Shown here: one piece after another, positions 8,633-16,778 of the stretch | Layout: each line of letters opens with the position of its first letter | Position numbering within the stretch: position 1 is the first letter of the stretch | Origin: Bacteroidales bacterium | Lineage (GTDB): Bacteria; Bacteroidota; Bacteroidia; Bacteroidales; UBA4417 | Assembly: GCA_030654075.1 (NCBI GenBank) | Contig: JAURYB010000107.1 | Span: 1 to 53,560, forward strand | Reading direction: 5' to 3' | Length of the DNA: 53,560 nt | Notes under the pieces: generated by a model | Databases searched by the model: none | What the model was told of the DNA's origin: nothing | What the model saw: only the letters and a program-made list of their open reading frames with translations | Program-made: the position numbers and the translations under genes

Positions 8633-8659
8633 GATATTCATTTTAAGGCATTATCTTTG
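8627..8659 (+). promoter_or_regulatory. Bacteroidota-type promoter of the flavin reductase gene
   Basis: A -7 box TATCTTTG (8652-8659) fits TAnnTTTG, with a TTG (8627-8629) 22 bp upstream as the -33 element. The start codon follows 39 bp after the -7 box. Confidence 0.55.
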
Positions 8660-8698
8660 TTTATACAGCATTTTTAAATATCAACAAATCCAAAAGCT

Positions 8699-9376
8699 AT
8701 GATACAGTTCGAAGCACTTTTCAAAATCTCCTACGGTTTATATATCGTAAGTTCAGGAAATAAAAACAGGGGAAATGGCTTTATCTCCAATACCTTTTTT
8801 CAGGTTACTTCTGAGCCACCCAGGTTTGCTTCCTGCTGCAATAAGGATAATTTTACGGCGGAAATGATAAAGGAAACGGGAGCATTTTCGGTTTCCGTTA
8901 TTCACAAGGATACCGATCCGGAAATAATCGGGCGCTTTGGGTATAAAAGCGGAAAGGATACAGATAAACTATCGGGGCTGAATGTGAAGTATGGCGAAAC
9001 CGGTGTTCCCATTGTTTTATACGACTGCATCGCTTTTCTTGAGTGTAAGGTAGTTCAGACAATTGATGTCGGAACTCATTATATGTTTATTGGTCAACTG
9101 ATACAATCAGAAATCATTGATGATTCTAAAGATGCTTTGACTTACCTTCATTACCGGCAGGTACGCAAGGGTGTTGCGCCCAAAAATGCGCCTACGTATA
9201 TTGATAAATTGAAGTTAGAGGCAAATCATACCGAAACCGTATTCAGGAAGTTTGAATGCACAGCCTGTGGCTATATTTATGATGAAGCTGAGCAAGAAAT
9301 TAAATTCGCGGATTTACCCGACGATTGGGTTTGCCCGGTTTGTGGATCGGAGAAATCGGATTTTATCGAAATCTGA
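8699..9376 (+). CDS. Flavin reductase-rubredoxin fusion (high-molecular-weight rubredoxin type)
   Basis: The 225-residue protein has an N-terminal FMN-binding flavin-reductase-like domain (about 1-155). It includes the [24 protein letters not shown] segment that lines the flavin site in this family. A rubredoxin domain follows (about 183-225), with the iron-binding cysteines in CTACGY and CPVCGS and the typical DLPDDWVCP. Such fusions shuttle electrons from NAD(P)H or flavin to oxygen- or peroxide-reducing partners in anaerobes and microaerophiles. No flavodiiron protein or rubrerythrin lies nearby, so the partner is unknown. It is monocistronic, with its own TAnnTTTG promoter. Confidence 0.9.
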   Translation: MIQFEALFKISYGLYIVSSGNKNRGNGFISNTFFQVTSEPPRFASCCNKDNFTAEMIKETGAFSVSVIHKDTDPEIIGRFGYKSGKDTDKLSGLNVKYGETGVPIVLYDCIAFLECKVVQTIDVGTHYMFIGQLIQSEIIDDSKDALTYLHYRQVRKGVAPKNAPTYIDKLKLEANHTETVFRKFECTACGYIYDEAEQEIKFADLPDDWVCPVCGSEKSDFIEI

Positions 9377-9400
9377 GATTACCCCGGAGATTTGTTTTTT

Positions 9401-9600
9401 TGCCACAAAGGCAGGAAGACTCAAAGCTTCACTAAGAATATATTGTTGATTATTAGCACTTTATGCAAATTAGTGCCATAGGCCTTTGTGGCAAGTTCTT
9501 TTTTTTAGCCAAAAATAAAGTCAGACTCAAAGCTTTACTTAGCATAAGTTATTGATGTCAGACTCTTTGTGTAACTTAGTGACATGGTGCCTTTGTGGCA
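9401..9600. repeat. Compound palindrome, TGCCACAAAGGC family
   Basis: The left arm starts TGCCACAAAGGC (9401-9412), followed by ACTCAAAGCTT. Two inverted right arms end in GCCTTTGTGGCA (9482-9493 and 9589-9600), and the internal segment ACTCAAAGCTT recurs near 9526. This fills the 312-bp gap between the flavin reductase and terC. The two genes converge, so the structure could also act as a bidirectional terminator. Confidence 0.6.
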
Positions 9601-9688
9601 ATTTCATTTTTTCCCTGAAGCTATCAAGGCAGTGCTCAGGTTATTTAAAACCCGTTTGTGATAATCACAGCTTAAATTCCGTTATTCT

Positions 9689-10792
9689 TTAAAGCGGTTT
9701 TTCCCCTGTGAGTTCAGTTACAGTTTTGCTTTTCTTGCGGCTTTTGTCAGGCCATATCAAAGAGGCAGCAACACTTGTTCCCAGTATTGTAACTATCACC
9801 AACAGAGAATGTAATGTTGTGAATCCGAGATCGTGCAACTGAACATGCAACAGCATTTTGAAACCAATAAACGAAAGCAGTACGGCCAGCCCGTGTTTCA
9901 GGAACCGGAACATAGTTATTACATGCGCTACTACAAAGAATAAGGAACGCAATCCCATGATAGCGAATATATTGGAGAAAAAGACGATATAAGGATCCTG
10001 GGTAATTGAGAAAATAGCCGGAACTGAATCCACGGCAAACAGCACATCGGTAAATTCAATCACTAATAATACAAGGAACAGTGGCGTAAAATACAGCCGG
10101 TTGTTATCGTGTTTGTTTCGGAACCAGAAATGCTGCCTGAAATACACAGGATGCACCGGGAAATAGCGGGAAACAAATTTTACTACCGGGTGATGGGCCG
10201 GATCCACTTTATCTTCTTTATTCCGTTCGAGGAACATTTTAATACCGGTAATCACAAGGAAAGCTCCGAAAATGTATAGTATCCAGTCAAAACGCTGAAT
10301 AAGCGCGGCACTCAGGAAAATGAAGATGAACCGCATGATGACCGCACCGATAATTCCCCACATCAGCACACGTTTGTAATACATTTTCTGTACTCCGAAC
10401 GACATAAAAACCAGTATCATCACAAAAACATTATCAACCGAAAGCATGTATTCGATCAGATAACCTGTAATATATTCGAGCGCCAGGTTCTGCCTGTAAA
10501 TATGAACAGCCTCCTGAAAATCAGTAACACCAAGGATATTGTATGTGTGTTTGTATGTATCAATACGGTATTGTATATCTTCAATTGTTTTGATTCCATG
10601 GAGCCGTTCGCCAAAATAAAGCAGCAGAAAATAAAACCCTATACCAAAAGCAACCCAGACAAAAGTCCAGATAAGCGCTTCGCGGAATTTGACTTCATGA
10701 CTCTTTTTGTCAAAGATGCCAAGGTCCAGCACAAGTATAGCCGCAATAAATATAAGGAATCCGGCAAAGATTAAATGTTCGTTTGAAATCAT
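9689..10792 (-). CDS. TerC/Alx family integral membrane protein
   Basis: This 367-residue polytopic membrane protein is of the TerC family, whose Alx-like members export manganese or are linked to tellurite resistance and metal-dependent membrane functions. About nine hydrophobic segments are visible. The signature acidic membrane motifs are present: LEYITGYLIEYMLSVDNVFV (about 105-124) and LLVIEFTDVLFAVDSVPAIFSIT (about 242-264), both of the E..SxDN / D..A.DS type that carries the metal-binding acidic residues. The length agrees with Alx-type proteins. I looked for a yybP-ykoY manganese riboswitch upstream and saw none. The gene is monocistronic and convergent with the flavin reductase gene. 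Confidence 0.92.
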   Translation of the reverse strand: MISNEHLIFAGFLIFIAAILVLDLGIFDKKSHEVKFREALIWTFVWVAFGIGFYFLLLYFGERLHGIKTIEDIQYRIDTYKHTYNILGVTDFQEAVHIYRQNLALEYITGYLIEYMLSVDNVFVMILVFMSFGVQKMYYKRVLMWGIIGAVIMRFIFIFLSAALIQRFDWILYIFGAFLVITGIKMFLERNKEDKVDPAHHPVVKFVSRYFPVHPVYFRQHFWFRNKHDNNRLYFTPLFLVLLVIEFTDVLFAVDSVPAIFSITQDPYIVFFSNIFAIMGLRSLFFVVAHVITMFRFLKHGLAVLLSFIGFKMLLHVQLHDLGFTTLHSLLVIVTILGTSVAASLIWPDKSRKKSKTVTELTGEKPL

Positions 10793-10866
10793 TTTGAAGG
10801 TGTTTTTGGATGCTTTCTTTAGAAGCTGTCAAAATTAGTCATTTCAGGCGAAATGTGTCTAACTAT

Positions 10867-10899
10867 TTTGTTGCATGCAATATAAAGTTGCTACTTTTG
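10867..10899 (+). promoter_or_regulatory. Candidate glnA promoter
   Basis: TACTTTTG (10892-10899) matches the -7 consensus TAnnTTTG, and TTTG at 10867-10870 lies 21 bp upstream. The start codon is about 220 bp downstream, leaving a long leader that contains a palindromic repeat. Confidence 0.5.
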
Positions 10900-11011
10900 C
10901 CGCACTTTTCGAGATAATAAGTATAAAAAAACGATGTATCAATTATTGCACTTTTAGTGATTTTGAATTAATCAAAATTCAATACTGCTGAAGATTAAAA
11001 AATTGAATACT

Positions 11012-11097
11012 GAACAAGGATTAACGATTTTAGATTTATGAAGTAAAATACCGGATGGACGAAAATCTAAAATTATAAATCGTTAATCATTATTCTT
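11012..11097. repeat. Imperfect palindrome in the glnA leader
   Basis: The left arm GAACAAGGATTAACGA (11012-11027) is identical to the arm at 8520-8535 and is followed by TTTTAGATTTAT. The right arm near 11065-11097 reads AATCTAAAA ... TCGTTAATCATTATTCTT. It lies between the predicted promoter and the glnA start codon, so it would be transcribed as a hairpin in the leader. Together with the promoter it accounts for the 329-bp gap before glnA. Confidence 0.55.
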
Positions 11098-11121
11098 AAA
11101 TCAAAATAATACTCTCACTGA

Positions 11122-12639
11122 ATGAAAAATCCCTTTGCCAACAGCCTTACTGAAATGAACCCGAGTTCACTGGTTCAGTATCTTAACAAGCCCAGCGATG
11201 AGTTTACCAAAGCCGACCTGATCCGGTATATCGATGATCATAATATTTCGATGATCAATTTCCGGTATGCCGGTGGTGATGGACGTTTGAAGACACTCAA
11301 TTTTGTGATCAACAGCCGTGAGCACCTGGATAATGTTCTTTCAACCGGCGAACGTGTGGACGGATCAAGTCTTTTTCCGTTTATTGGTGCCAGTTCAAGC
11401 GATTTATATGTTTTACCACGCTATAAAACCGCTTTTGTTAATCCGTTTTCCGAAATCCCTACTCTTGATATTCTTTGCGCCTACTATGATAAAGACGGCA
11501 ACCCGCTCGAAAGTTCTCCTGAATATATCTTGCGAAAAGCGCATAAAGCATTGAAAGAGCATACCGGTTATTCATTTGAAGTAATGGGTGAACTGGAATA
11601 CTATGTGATAAGCCCCGAGAATAAACTTTTCCAGGCGCCGGATCAGAAAGGCTACCATGAATCGTTCCCGTTTGCCAAATGGGAAGCGCTGAGAGCCGAA
11701 GCCATGTTTGCCATTGCGCAAACCGGCGGCAAAATAAAATACGGCCATTCCGAAGTGGGCAATTTCAAATTTGATGGAATGGAATATGAGCAGAATGAAA
11801 TTGAATTCCTGCCTGTAACCCTCGAAGATGCTGCCGATCAGCTGGTGATTGCCAAATGGATTCTGCGAACACTGGCTTATAAATATGGTGTTTCAATAAC
11901 ATTCGCGCCTAAAATCACCGTAGGGAAGGCCGGCAGCGGAATGCACATTCACACCCGCCTGATGAAAGACGGCGATAATGCCATGGTTGATAACGGGAAA
12001 CTGAGTGATACCGCCCGTAAAGCCATTGCCGGTTATCTCGATCTTGCCCCTTCGCTTACCGCTTTTGGAAATACCAATCCTACCTCCTACTTCAGGCTTG
12101 TTCCGCACCAGGAAGCACCGACTAATATCTGCTGGGGCGACCGTAATCGTTCCGTCCTGGTACGTGTACCGCTCGGATGGTCGGGCACCAACAATATGAT
12201 TTTTCATGCCAATCCCCAGGAACCTGTAGAACCCAAAGATTTTACCAACAAACAAACCGTTGAATTCCGTTGCCCGGATGGATCTGCTGATGTTTATCTT
12301 TTGCTGGCGGGTCTTACCGTTGCCGCCCGCCATGGACTGGAGATGGAAAATGCATTGGAATACGCTAAGAAAACGTATGTGGATGTGAATATTTTTGATG
12401 ATGAACATAAAGATAAAAGCGCTGAACTTGGACAGCTTCCTATTTCGTGCTGGGATTCAGCCGACAGGCTGCTTGAACAAGGCGCAATCTATAATAAATA
12501 CAATGTTTTCCCGCAATCCGTTATTGAAGGTTTTGCCCGCAAACTAAAAACATACAACGACCAAAACCTCCGCGAAGAACTTGAGAATAACGATGAAAAA
12601 CTGATGGAAATTGTGGAACAGTATTTCCATTGCGGGTAA
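11122..12639 (+). CDS. glnA: Glutamine synthetase, type I-like
   Basis: The 505-residue enzyme joins ammonia to glutamate using ATP and is the main nitrogen-assimilation step. The N-terminal beta-grasp domain is at about 35-125. The catalytic domain follows, with MGELEYYV and EVGNFKFDGMEYEQNEIEF (metal ligands), GKAGSGMHIHTRL (metal and glutamate site), NPTSYFRLVP and NICWGDRNRSVLVRVP (ATP and substrate arginines), and VEFRCPDGSADVYLLLAGL. The adenylylation-site tyrosine motif of enterobacterial GlnA is not evident. A strong intrinsic terminator follows 47 bp after the stop, so the gene is monocistronic. No PII or transporter gene is adjacent. Confidence 0.95.
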   Translation: MKNPFANSLTEMNPSSLVQYLNKPSDEFTKADLIRYIDDHNISMINFRYAGGDGRLKTLNFVINSREHLDNVLSTGERVDGSSLFPFIGASSSDLYVLPRYKTAFVNPFSEIPTLDILCAYYDKDGNPLESSPEYILRKAHKALKEHTGYSFEVMGELEYYVISPENKLFQAPDQKGYHESFPFAKWEALRAEAMFAIAQTGGKIKYGHSEVGNFKFDGMEYEQNEIEFLPVTLEDAADQLVIAKWILRTLAYKYGVSITFAPKITVGKAGSGMHIHTRLMKDGDNAMVDNGKLSDTARKAIAGYLDLAPSLTAFGNTNPTSYFRLVPHQEAPTNICWGDRNRSVLVRVPLGWSGTNNMIFHANPQEPVEPKDFTNKQTVEFRCPDGSADVYLLLAGLTVAARHGLEMENALEYAKKTYVDVNIFDDEHKDKSAELGQLPISCWDSADRLLEQGAIYNKYNVFPQSVIEGFARKLKTYNDQNLREELENNDEKLMEIVEQYFHCG

Positions 12640-12686
12640 TTTATTCACTGGCTGGTTTCGAGTCAGTACATGCGTAAAAAGCTCAC

Positions 12687-12709
12687 GGCCGGTTTATCCG
12701 GCCTTTTTT
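12687..12709 (+). terminator. Intrinsic terminator of glnA
   Basis: A perfect 6-bp GC stem GGCCGG/CCGGCC (12687-12692 and 12698-12703) with loop TTTAT is followed by six T residues. Confidence 0.9.
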
Positions 12710-12731
12710 ATGTCCAATTATCAATAAATAA

Positions 12732-12777
12732 GCCATAATGGCGCATGTTAAAATACAGATCGGCCATAATGGCGCAT
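12732..12777. promoter_or_regulatory. Paired palindromes, candidate enhancer-binding-protein sites
   Basis: The perfect palindrome GCCATAATGGC, extended by GCAT, occurs at 12732-12742 and 12763-12773. The centres are 31 bp apart, about three helical turns. They lie about 65 and 96 bp upstream of the predicted transcription start of hsp20. This is the position expected for an activator of a sigma-54 promoter. Confidence 0.6.
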
Positions 12778-12806
12778 TTTCTTATCAAAAATGATATGTT
12801 TTTCTA

Positions 12807-12822
12807 TTGGCATAGAAGTTGA
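12807..12822 (+). promoter_or_regulatory. Sigma-54-like promoter of hsp20
   Basis: TTGGCATAGAAGTTGA has the -24 GG (12809-12810) and the -12 G (12821) with the canonical 10-bp spacing. It agrees with TGGCA...TTG, but the usual -12 C is A. No TAnnTTTG box is visible here. Confidence 0.55.
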
Positions 12823-12879
12823 AATCTCCTTAACCAAACAATAAAAGTTAAACTCAAAAAAATTAAAGGAGAATATACC

Positions 12880-13299
12880 ATGAACAACTTACAATTTGCA
12901 TTCCGTCCGTTTTTGCACACACTGGCAAACGAAGTTTTTGAACGTCAGTCGAATGAAACAGCAGTAACCTACAAACCTGCTGCTAATGTAAGCGAAGACG
13001 AAAACAAGTACACCATCGAACTGGCATTGCCCGGATTTTCAAAGGAAGAAGTTTCGATAAAATTTGAAGAAGAAATTCTCACCGTTACCGCAGGCCGTCA
13101 GCCTAAAGAAGATGTAAAAGGACCAAAATACACCTGGAACGAGTTTGGTTTCAAAAGCAAATACGAACGTTCTTTCCAGCTTCCCGAAACTGTTGATGCT
13201 GATAACATCAGCGCAGCTTTTGAAAATGGAATACTGAATATTTCACTTCCCAAAAAAGAAGTTCAGCCTTCGGCAGTGAAAGAAATTACGATTGCTTAA
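12880..13299 (+). CDS. hsp20: Small heat-shock protein, Hsp20/alpha-crystallin family
   Basis: The 139-residue ATP-independent chaperone binds unfolding proteins in the cytoplasm. The alpha-crystallin domain spans about 30-128. It begins YKPAANVSEDENKYTIELALPGFSKEEVSI and ends AAFENGILNISLPKK, where the A-x-x-x-n-G-x-L signature and the C-terminal I/L-x-I/L-type segment are visible. The ribosome-binding site AAAGGAG (12865-12871) is unusually strong for this phylum, eight bases before the ATG. The upstream region suggests sigma-54 control with two palindromic activator sites. An intrinsic terminator follows, so it is a single-gene unit. Confidence 0.95.
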   Translation: MNNLQFAFRPFLHTLANEVFERQSNETAVTYKPAANVSEDENKYTIELALPGFSKEEVSIKFEEEILTVTAGRQPKEDVKGPKYTWNEFGFKSKYERSFQLPETVDADNISAAFENGILNISLPKKEVQPSAVKEITIA

Positions 13300-13327
13300 T
13301 TGTTGGATTAATTTTAGTGAATGGAGA

Positions 13328-13352
13328 AGCAGCCTGTGAGGGCTGCTTTTTT
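13328..13352 (+). terminator. Intrinsic terminator of hsp20
   Basis: The stem AGCAGCC/GGCTGCT (13328-13334 and 13341-13347) is followed by a run of T residues to 13352. Confidence 0.85.
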
Positions 13353-13380
13353 GTTTTCATCATCAAGGATTTTTTAACTA

Positions 13381-13632
13381 CGGAGGCACGGATTACATGG
13401 AGGATCACGGAGTGTTTTTTATATAGCTTAGGTTTAGATTAAGGTATAGGTTAAGGTTTTATCCGCTCAACCTTAACCTTAACCTTTAATATTTTTCACT
13501 CAAGTTATTTTTTTTTGGATCTGTATCTTTTATATTGGGAGACTATTTCCTCAGTGCTCTTCTGTGCTCTTCGTGATTAAATTCAGGAGCTTCATCTTTC
13601 TCAATGTTCCTCTGTGATCTCAGTGCCTCCGA
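13381..13632. repeat. Palindromic repeat, CGGAGGCAC family, with nested palindrome
   Basis: The outer arms are CGGAGGCACGGATTACATGG (from 13381) and the inverted CCTCTGTGATCTCAGTGCCTCCG (to 13632). Nested inside, GGTTAAGGTT (about 13449-13458) pairs with AACCTTAACC (about 13469-13487). With the hsp20 terminator it accounts for the 415-bp gap before the EamA gene. A relative lies at 16529-16674. Confidence 0.6.
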
Positions 13633-13714
13633 GGTAAATTATAACACCGTAATCTTGAATCGGTTTTTCGCACCTTTGCAAAACAATTTCATTTTCAAAA
13701 TCATTATTTAAAGC

Positions 13715-14626
13715 ATGGTAAAACAGAATCCCCGCGCACATCTTTCCATGCTCGCAGCAACACTGTTGTTCGGTGTCAATTACTGGATTGCCAAAGGGCT
13801 GATGCCCAATCACCTGCTGCCCATGCAGATTATATTCCTTCGCGTTCTTGGAACATTAATTATTGCCTGGATTATTCAAATCAGCGTTAAAGAACTCAGA
13901 GTGCTTAAAATTGACCGCGCAGATTATCCGCGTTTAATTCTTAGCAGTCTATTGGGTGTGGCAATAAACCAGATGATGTTCTTTACCGGGCTGAATCACA
14001 CAACTCCTGTTGATGCGGCCATTATAAATTCTGTAAGTCCTATTCTTGTGCTGGTATTTGCCGCCTGGATTCTAAAGGAACATATCGGCATTTCCCGGTT
14101 GGCAGGCATTTTGCTGGGAGCTACAGGAGCATTGATGCTGATATTGCTTGGCAACCAGCTTTCGCTGAAAGGCGGCAGTTTAACTGGTGATATGTTTATT
14201 GTGGCAAATACTGCGGCATGGAGCCTTTATCTTGTAATATCAAAACCACTGATGGTAAAATACAATCCGTTTTTAATGATGCGCTGGATGTTCCTGATCG
14301 GATTCATCGGTGTATTCCCATTTACTATCAGGCAGGCTTTAGAAATTAATTTCAGTTCATTTGATTCTTATACCTGGTTCTCCATTTTTTATATCATCAT
14401 AGGTACAACATTTATGGCATATTTCTTTATCACCTATTCACTGAAACGCTTATCATCATCGGTGGTGGCATATTACACTTATATTCAGCCAGTAATAGTA
14501 GCAATTATCGGCATTTTGGTTTTTGCCGAGCGCATTTCGTGGGTGAAGATTGTAAGTGGATTGCTGGTTTTTGCGGGGATTTATTTTGTGACACGGAAGA
14601 AAAGAACTGAAAAATCAAAGTTTTAA
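13715..14626 (+). CDS. EamA/DMT-superfamily transporter
   Basis: The 303-residue inner-membrane protein has ten predicted membrane helices. They form two EamA repeats (about 5-145 and 155-298), as in drug/metabolite exporters of the RhaT/YdcZ/EamA type. The first repeat includes LAATLLFGVNYWIAKGL and PVDAAIINSVSPILVLVFAAWILKEHI. The second ends YIQPVIVAIIGILVFAERISWVKIVSGLLVFAGIYFV. The substrate cannot be deduced. It is monocistronic and convergent with the S23-type gene downstream. Confidence 0.92.
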   Translation: MVKQNPRAHLSMLAATLLFGVNYWIAKGLMPNHLLPMQIIFLRVLGTLIIAWIIQISVKELRVLKIDRADYPRLILSSLLGVAINQMMFFTGLNHTTPVDAAIINSVSPILVLVFAAWILKEHIGISRLAGILLGATGALMLILLGNQLSLKGGSLTGDMFIVANTAAWSLYLVISKPLMVKYNPFLMMRWMFLIGFIGVFPFTIRQALEINFSSFDSYTWFSIFYIIIGTTFMAYFFITYSLKRLSSSVVAYYTYIQPVIVAIIGILVFAERISWVKIVSGLLVFAGIYFVTRKKRTEKSKF

Positions 14627-14650
14627 TTTCTAATACAAATTGAAAGTAGT

Positions 14651-15213
14651 AAAACAAATAACACAAAACATATAACATAAAACATATAATGTTTAAGTAA
14701 GTCAAGGTTACTTTTTCGTTTTTTATTTAGTGTTATATGTTAACCATTTTGTCAATTAGCAGATTGCTAATAATATCAAATGTGTAATCAATCCGTGTTA
14801 TTTTTGTTGTTTTCTTTAGCCGTTTCAATACTTTTCACAAAGATCGAAATCAACTCTTTACATTCTGAAATTGCAGTCTCCAGCTTAGGGAAATCATTAA
14901 TCAATGGTTTCCTTTTAACAATTTGAAGACAAATGTTTGATTCTTTAAGTTCTTTAAGACAAATCTTCATCTTGTGAATAAAATCATTGCGTGATTCAGC
15001 TACCTGGGCTTCACCATAGTTTAAGGCAGGCGACGTTCCTGAACGGAGCAATTGACCCGCAATATGATTGCCAGCCCTGCTGGATGGTAATTGTTCGACT
15101 ATGTCAATTATAAGAAGGGCCAAATTAATAAGCCGCTCCTCCAGATCATACTTCTTAGGAATATTCATGGCTTTTTACTTAATAATTTTTCATTTTTTGT
15201 TATATGTTTTTCA
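14651..15213 (-). mobile_element. Palindromic element carrying an S23-type four-helix-bundle gene
   Basis: In the direction of the gene inside it, the order is arm - gene - arm - inverted arm. The upstream arm (15213-15176) begins with an AACATATAACA-type sequence and ends TTAAGTAA. A diverged direct copy (14745-14708) follows the gene and runs into an inverted copy (14700-14651), making a near-perfect palindrome. A related copy without a gene is at 17716-17850. The whole element lies between the EamA and phospholipase D genes and disrupts neither. Confidence 0.6.
14788..15168 (-). CDS. Four-helix-bundle protein (23S rRNA intervening-sequence/S23 family)
   Basis: The 126-residue all-helical protein belongs to the family of small proteins first found inside 23S rRNA intervening sequences (TIGR02436-like), related in fold to the Avd accessory protein of diversity-generating retroelements. 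Diagnostic segments are LALLIIDIVEQLPSSRAGNHIAGQLLRSGTSPALNYGEA and SRNDFIHKMKICLKELKESN. No catalytic residues are known for the family, and the charged concave surface is thought to bind nucleic acid. It differs clearly from the second S23-type protein at 34762-35139. Its gene is framed by direct and inverted copies of a short repeat, so it is probably the cargo of a repeat element. Confidence 0.88.
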   Translation of the reverse strand: MNIPKKYDLEERLINLALLIIDIVEQLPSSRAGNHIAGQLLRSGTSPALNYGEAQVAESRNDFIHKMKICLKELKESNICLQIVKRKPLINDFPKLETAISECKELISIFVKSIETAKENNKNNTD

Positions 15214-15310
15214 TTAAATATCCGGAATTAGCAATAGTTTTACTAGACAAAAAAGTGAATTTTATTGTAAATGGGTGAATTTAGTATCAAATATTCAATC
15301 GGATTCCGCT

Positions 15311-15342
15311 CCCCTAATCCCTAAAACCTAATCCCCAAACCC
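15311..15342. repeat. CCCTAA-type short repeat next to the phospholipase D stop codon
   Basis: CCCCTAATCCCTAAAACC and onward to 15342 ends 3 bp before the phospholipase D stop codon. It is the reverse complement of the G-rich stretches at 17667-17697 and 34459-34533, and matches the C-rich arms at 34722-34753 and 35193-35224. Confidence 0.6.
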
Positions 15343-15345
15343 TTT

Positions 15346-16428
15346 TCAAAACATATGCCTGAACGGCAATAGCAGCCATCCCAACACTTTCTCGATCCTC
15401 GGCCGGCGCAACCAGCTATGATGGTCAAAAACCTGGCAGTTAAGCAAGGTTTCATCAATGTGATTTCTTATCTCTTCCACAATTCCCCTGTGAGTTCCAA
15501 AAAGCATTACTTCATGCTGATAGCGAAAACTACGATAATCAATATTGGGAGATCCCAGCCCGAAGATTTCACCATCAATAAGTAAAAGCTTGGCATGCAG
15601 GTTACTAAGGGTGTAAAAAACGAGTTTAATTTTGTTGGAATAATAAAACCCCAGGTATTTACTGCTCAGTAAATCTATGGATCGCACATCAGAATGCATC
15701 GGCAATATTATTTTAACGTTTACCCCGCGCTTAGCGGCATCAGCAAGCAGTTTACGGATTTTATGACCGGGAAGGAAATAGGGTGTTTCGATAATAATCT
15801 CCCTTTTTGCTTTGCTTATCAGGCGTTCGAGCTTGGTTTTAACACGCTGACGATAAATGGACGGCATATCCTCTACCAACTCAAAATGATCCAGAAATTT
15901 CGATTTTTTATACGCGAACTTATTGAAAATATATTTGTTATAAATCTTATAACTATCCAGAAATGAGCGCTTAAACATAAGTGTTATACCACCGGTGAAC
16001 CGCATCATGGATTCGCGCCATTGCAGCGAATAACCGGTAATATTGGCCGAGCCCATATAACTGATCTGATCGTCGATCAGTAAAAACTTACGGTGGTTGC
16101 GCCTGTGATTTTTTGTAAAAAAGTCGAACGTATAAAGGATTTTTCTGAAAAACCGTACTTCACCACCGCTTGCTACCAGTTCACTGAAAAAAGTCTCGGT
16201 ATAGGAAACGCCCCATGAATCGAGAAGTAGTTTTACCTGAACACCTCTTTTTGCTGCTTTGGTAAGGGCATCCCTGAAACGAAGTCCTACTTCATCATTT
16301 CCGAACTTATAAATTTCAAGGTAGATATACCGCTCAGCTTGTTCAATATCATGCAGCATTGCCTCATAAAATTCAGGAGGCTTGCTGTATAACTTATGAC
16401 TGGTAAGGGCTGCCGCAGGACGGGTCAT
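15346..16428 (-). CDS. Phospholipase D-like / cardiolipin synthase family protein
   Basis: Two HKD motifs are present: HRKFLLIDDQISYMGSANITG and HAKLLLIDGEIFGLGSPNID. These supply the histidine nucleophile and acid of the phospholipase D fold. Cardiolipin synthases of this type join two phosphatidyl groups at the membrane. The usual N-terminal membrane helices of ClsA are absent, so it resembles ClsB/YbhO-type enzymes. An upstream ATG at 16497 would add 23 residues (MQLQYIPYFQ...). I prefer 16428 because a TACATTTG box (minus strand, 16457-16450) sits between the two, which would put the longer start upstream of the promoter. Both versions end at 15346. Confidence 0.88.
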   Translation of the reverse strand: MTRPAAALTSHKLYSKPPEFYEAMLHDIEQAERYIYLEIYKFGNDEVGLRFRDALTKAAKRGVQVKLLLDSWGVSYTETFFSELVASGGEVRFFRKILYTFDFFTKNHRRNHRKFLLIDDQISYMGSANITGYSLQWRESMMRFTGGITLMFKRSFLDSYKIYNKYIFNKFAYKKSKFLDHFELVEDMPSIYRQRVKTKLERLISKAKREIIIETPYFLPGHKIRKLLADAAKRGVNVKIILPMHSDVRSIDLLSSKYLGFYYSNKIKLVFYTLSNLHAKLLLIDGEIFGLGSPNIDYRSFRYQHEVMLFGTHRGIVEEIRNHIDETLLNCQVFDHHSWLRRPRIEKVLGWLLLPFRHMF

Positions 16429-16528
16429 GAATAATGAAAATTGGTAAGTCAAATGTAAGTCTTTTCTTTGAAAATAAGGAATATATTGCAATTGCATGAA
16501 ATATTCAGCGGTTTGGTATAACTTACCA

Positions 16529-16674
16529 AGGAGGCATTGAGGACACGGAGGTTGACAGAGGTTATTATATAAAAGGCCCCAATTGACCTGAGTAGTTTAA
16601 GCGTTTTCTCTTTTAATAGTCACTAAAAATCCTTAAATTTCTCCGTGTTCATCAGTGTCCTCTGTGCCTCCGTG
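16529..16674. repeat. Palindromic repeat, GGAGGCAC/ACACGGAGG family
   Basis: The left arm AGGAGGCATTGAGGACACGG (from 16529) and the inverted right arm CTCCGTGTTCATCAGTGTCC, continuing through TCTGTGCCTCCGTG to 16674, enclose about 80 bp of AT-rich DNA. It belongs to the same family as 13381-13632. Confidence 0.6.
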
Positions 16675-16752
16675 CTTATCCTCCTTACTTTAACAGCAAA
16701 GTCCTGCAATATAGCTGTTGATCTTATTCTTTCCTGAAACACCCAAACATTG

Positions 16753-16760
16753 TATCTTTG
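16753..16760 (+). promoter_or_regulatory. -7 box of the yicC-gmk-nadD cluster
   Basis: TATCTTTG fits TAnnTTTG and lies 18 bp before the yicC ATG. It overlaps an in-frame TTG, which argues against that codon being the start. The -33 element is not clear. Confidence 0.5.
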
Positions 16761-16778
16761 TTCTTTCAAAATACAACT

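Noticed and set aside
9689..10860. Manganese riboswitch before the TerC/Alx gene
   Set aside because: I looked upstream of 10792 on the minus strand for paired conserved loops of the yybP-ykoY type and saw none.
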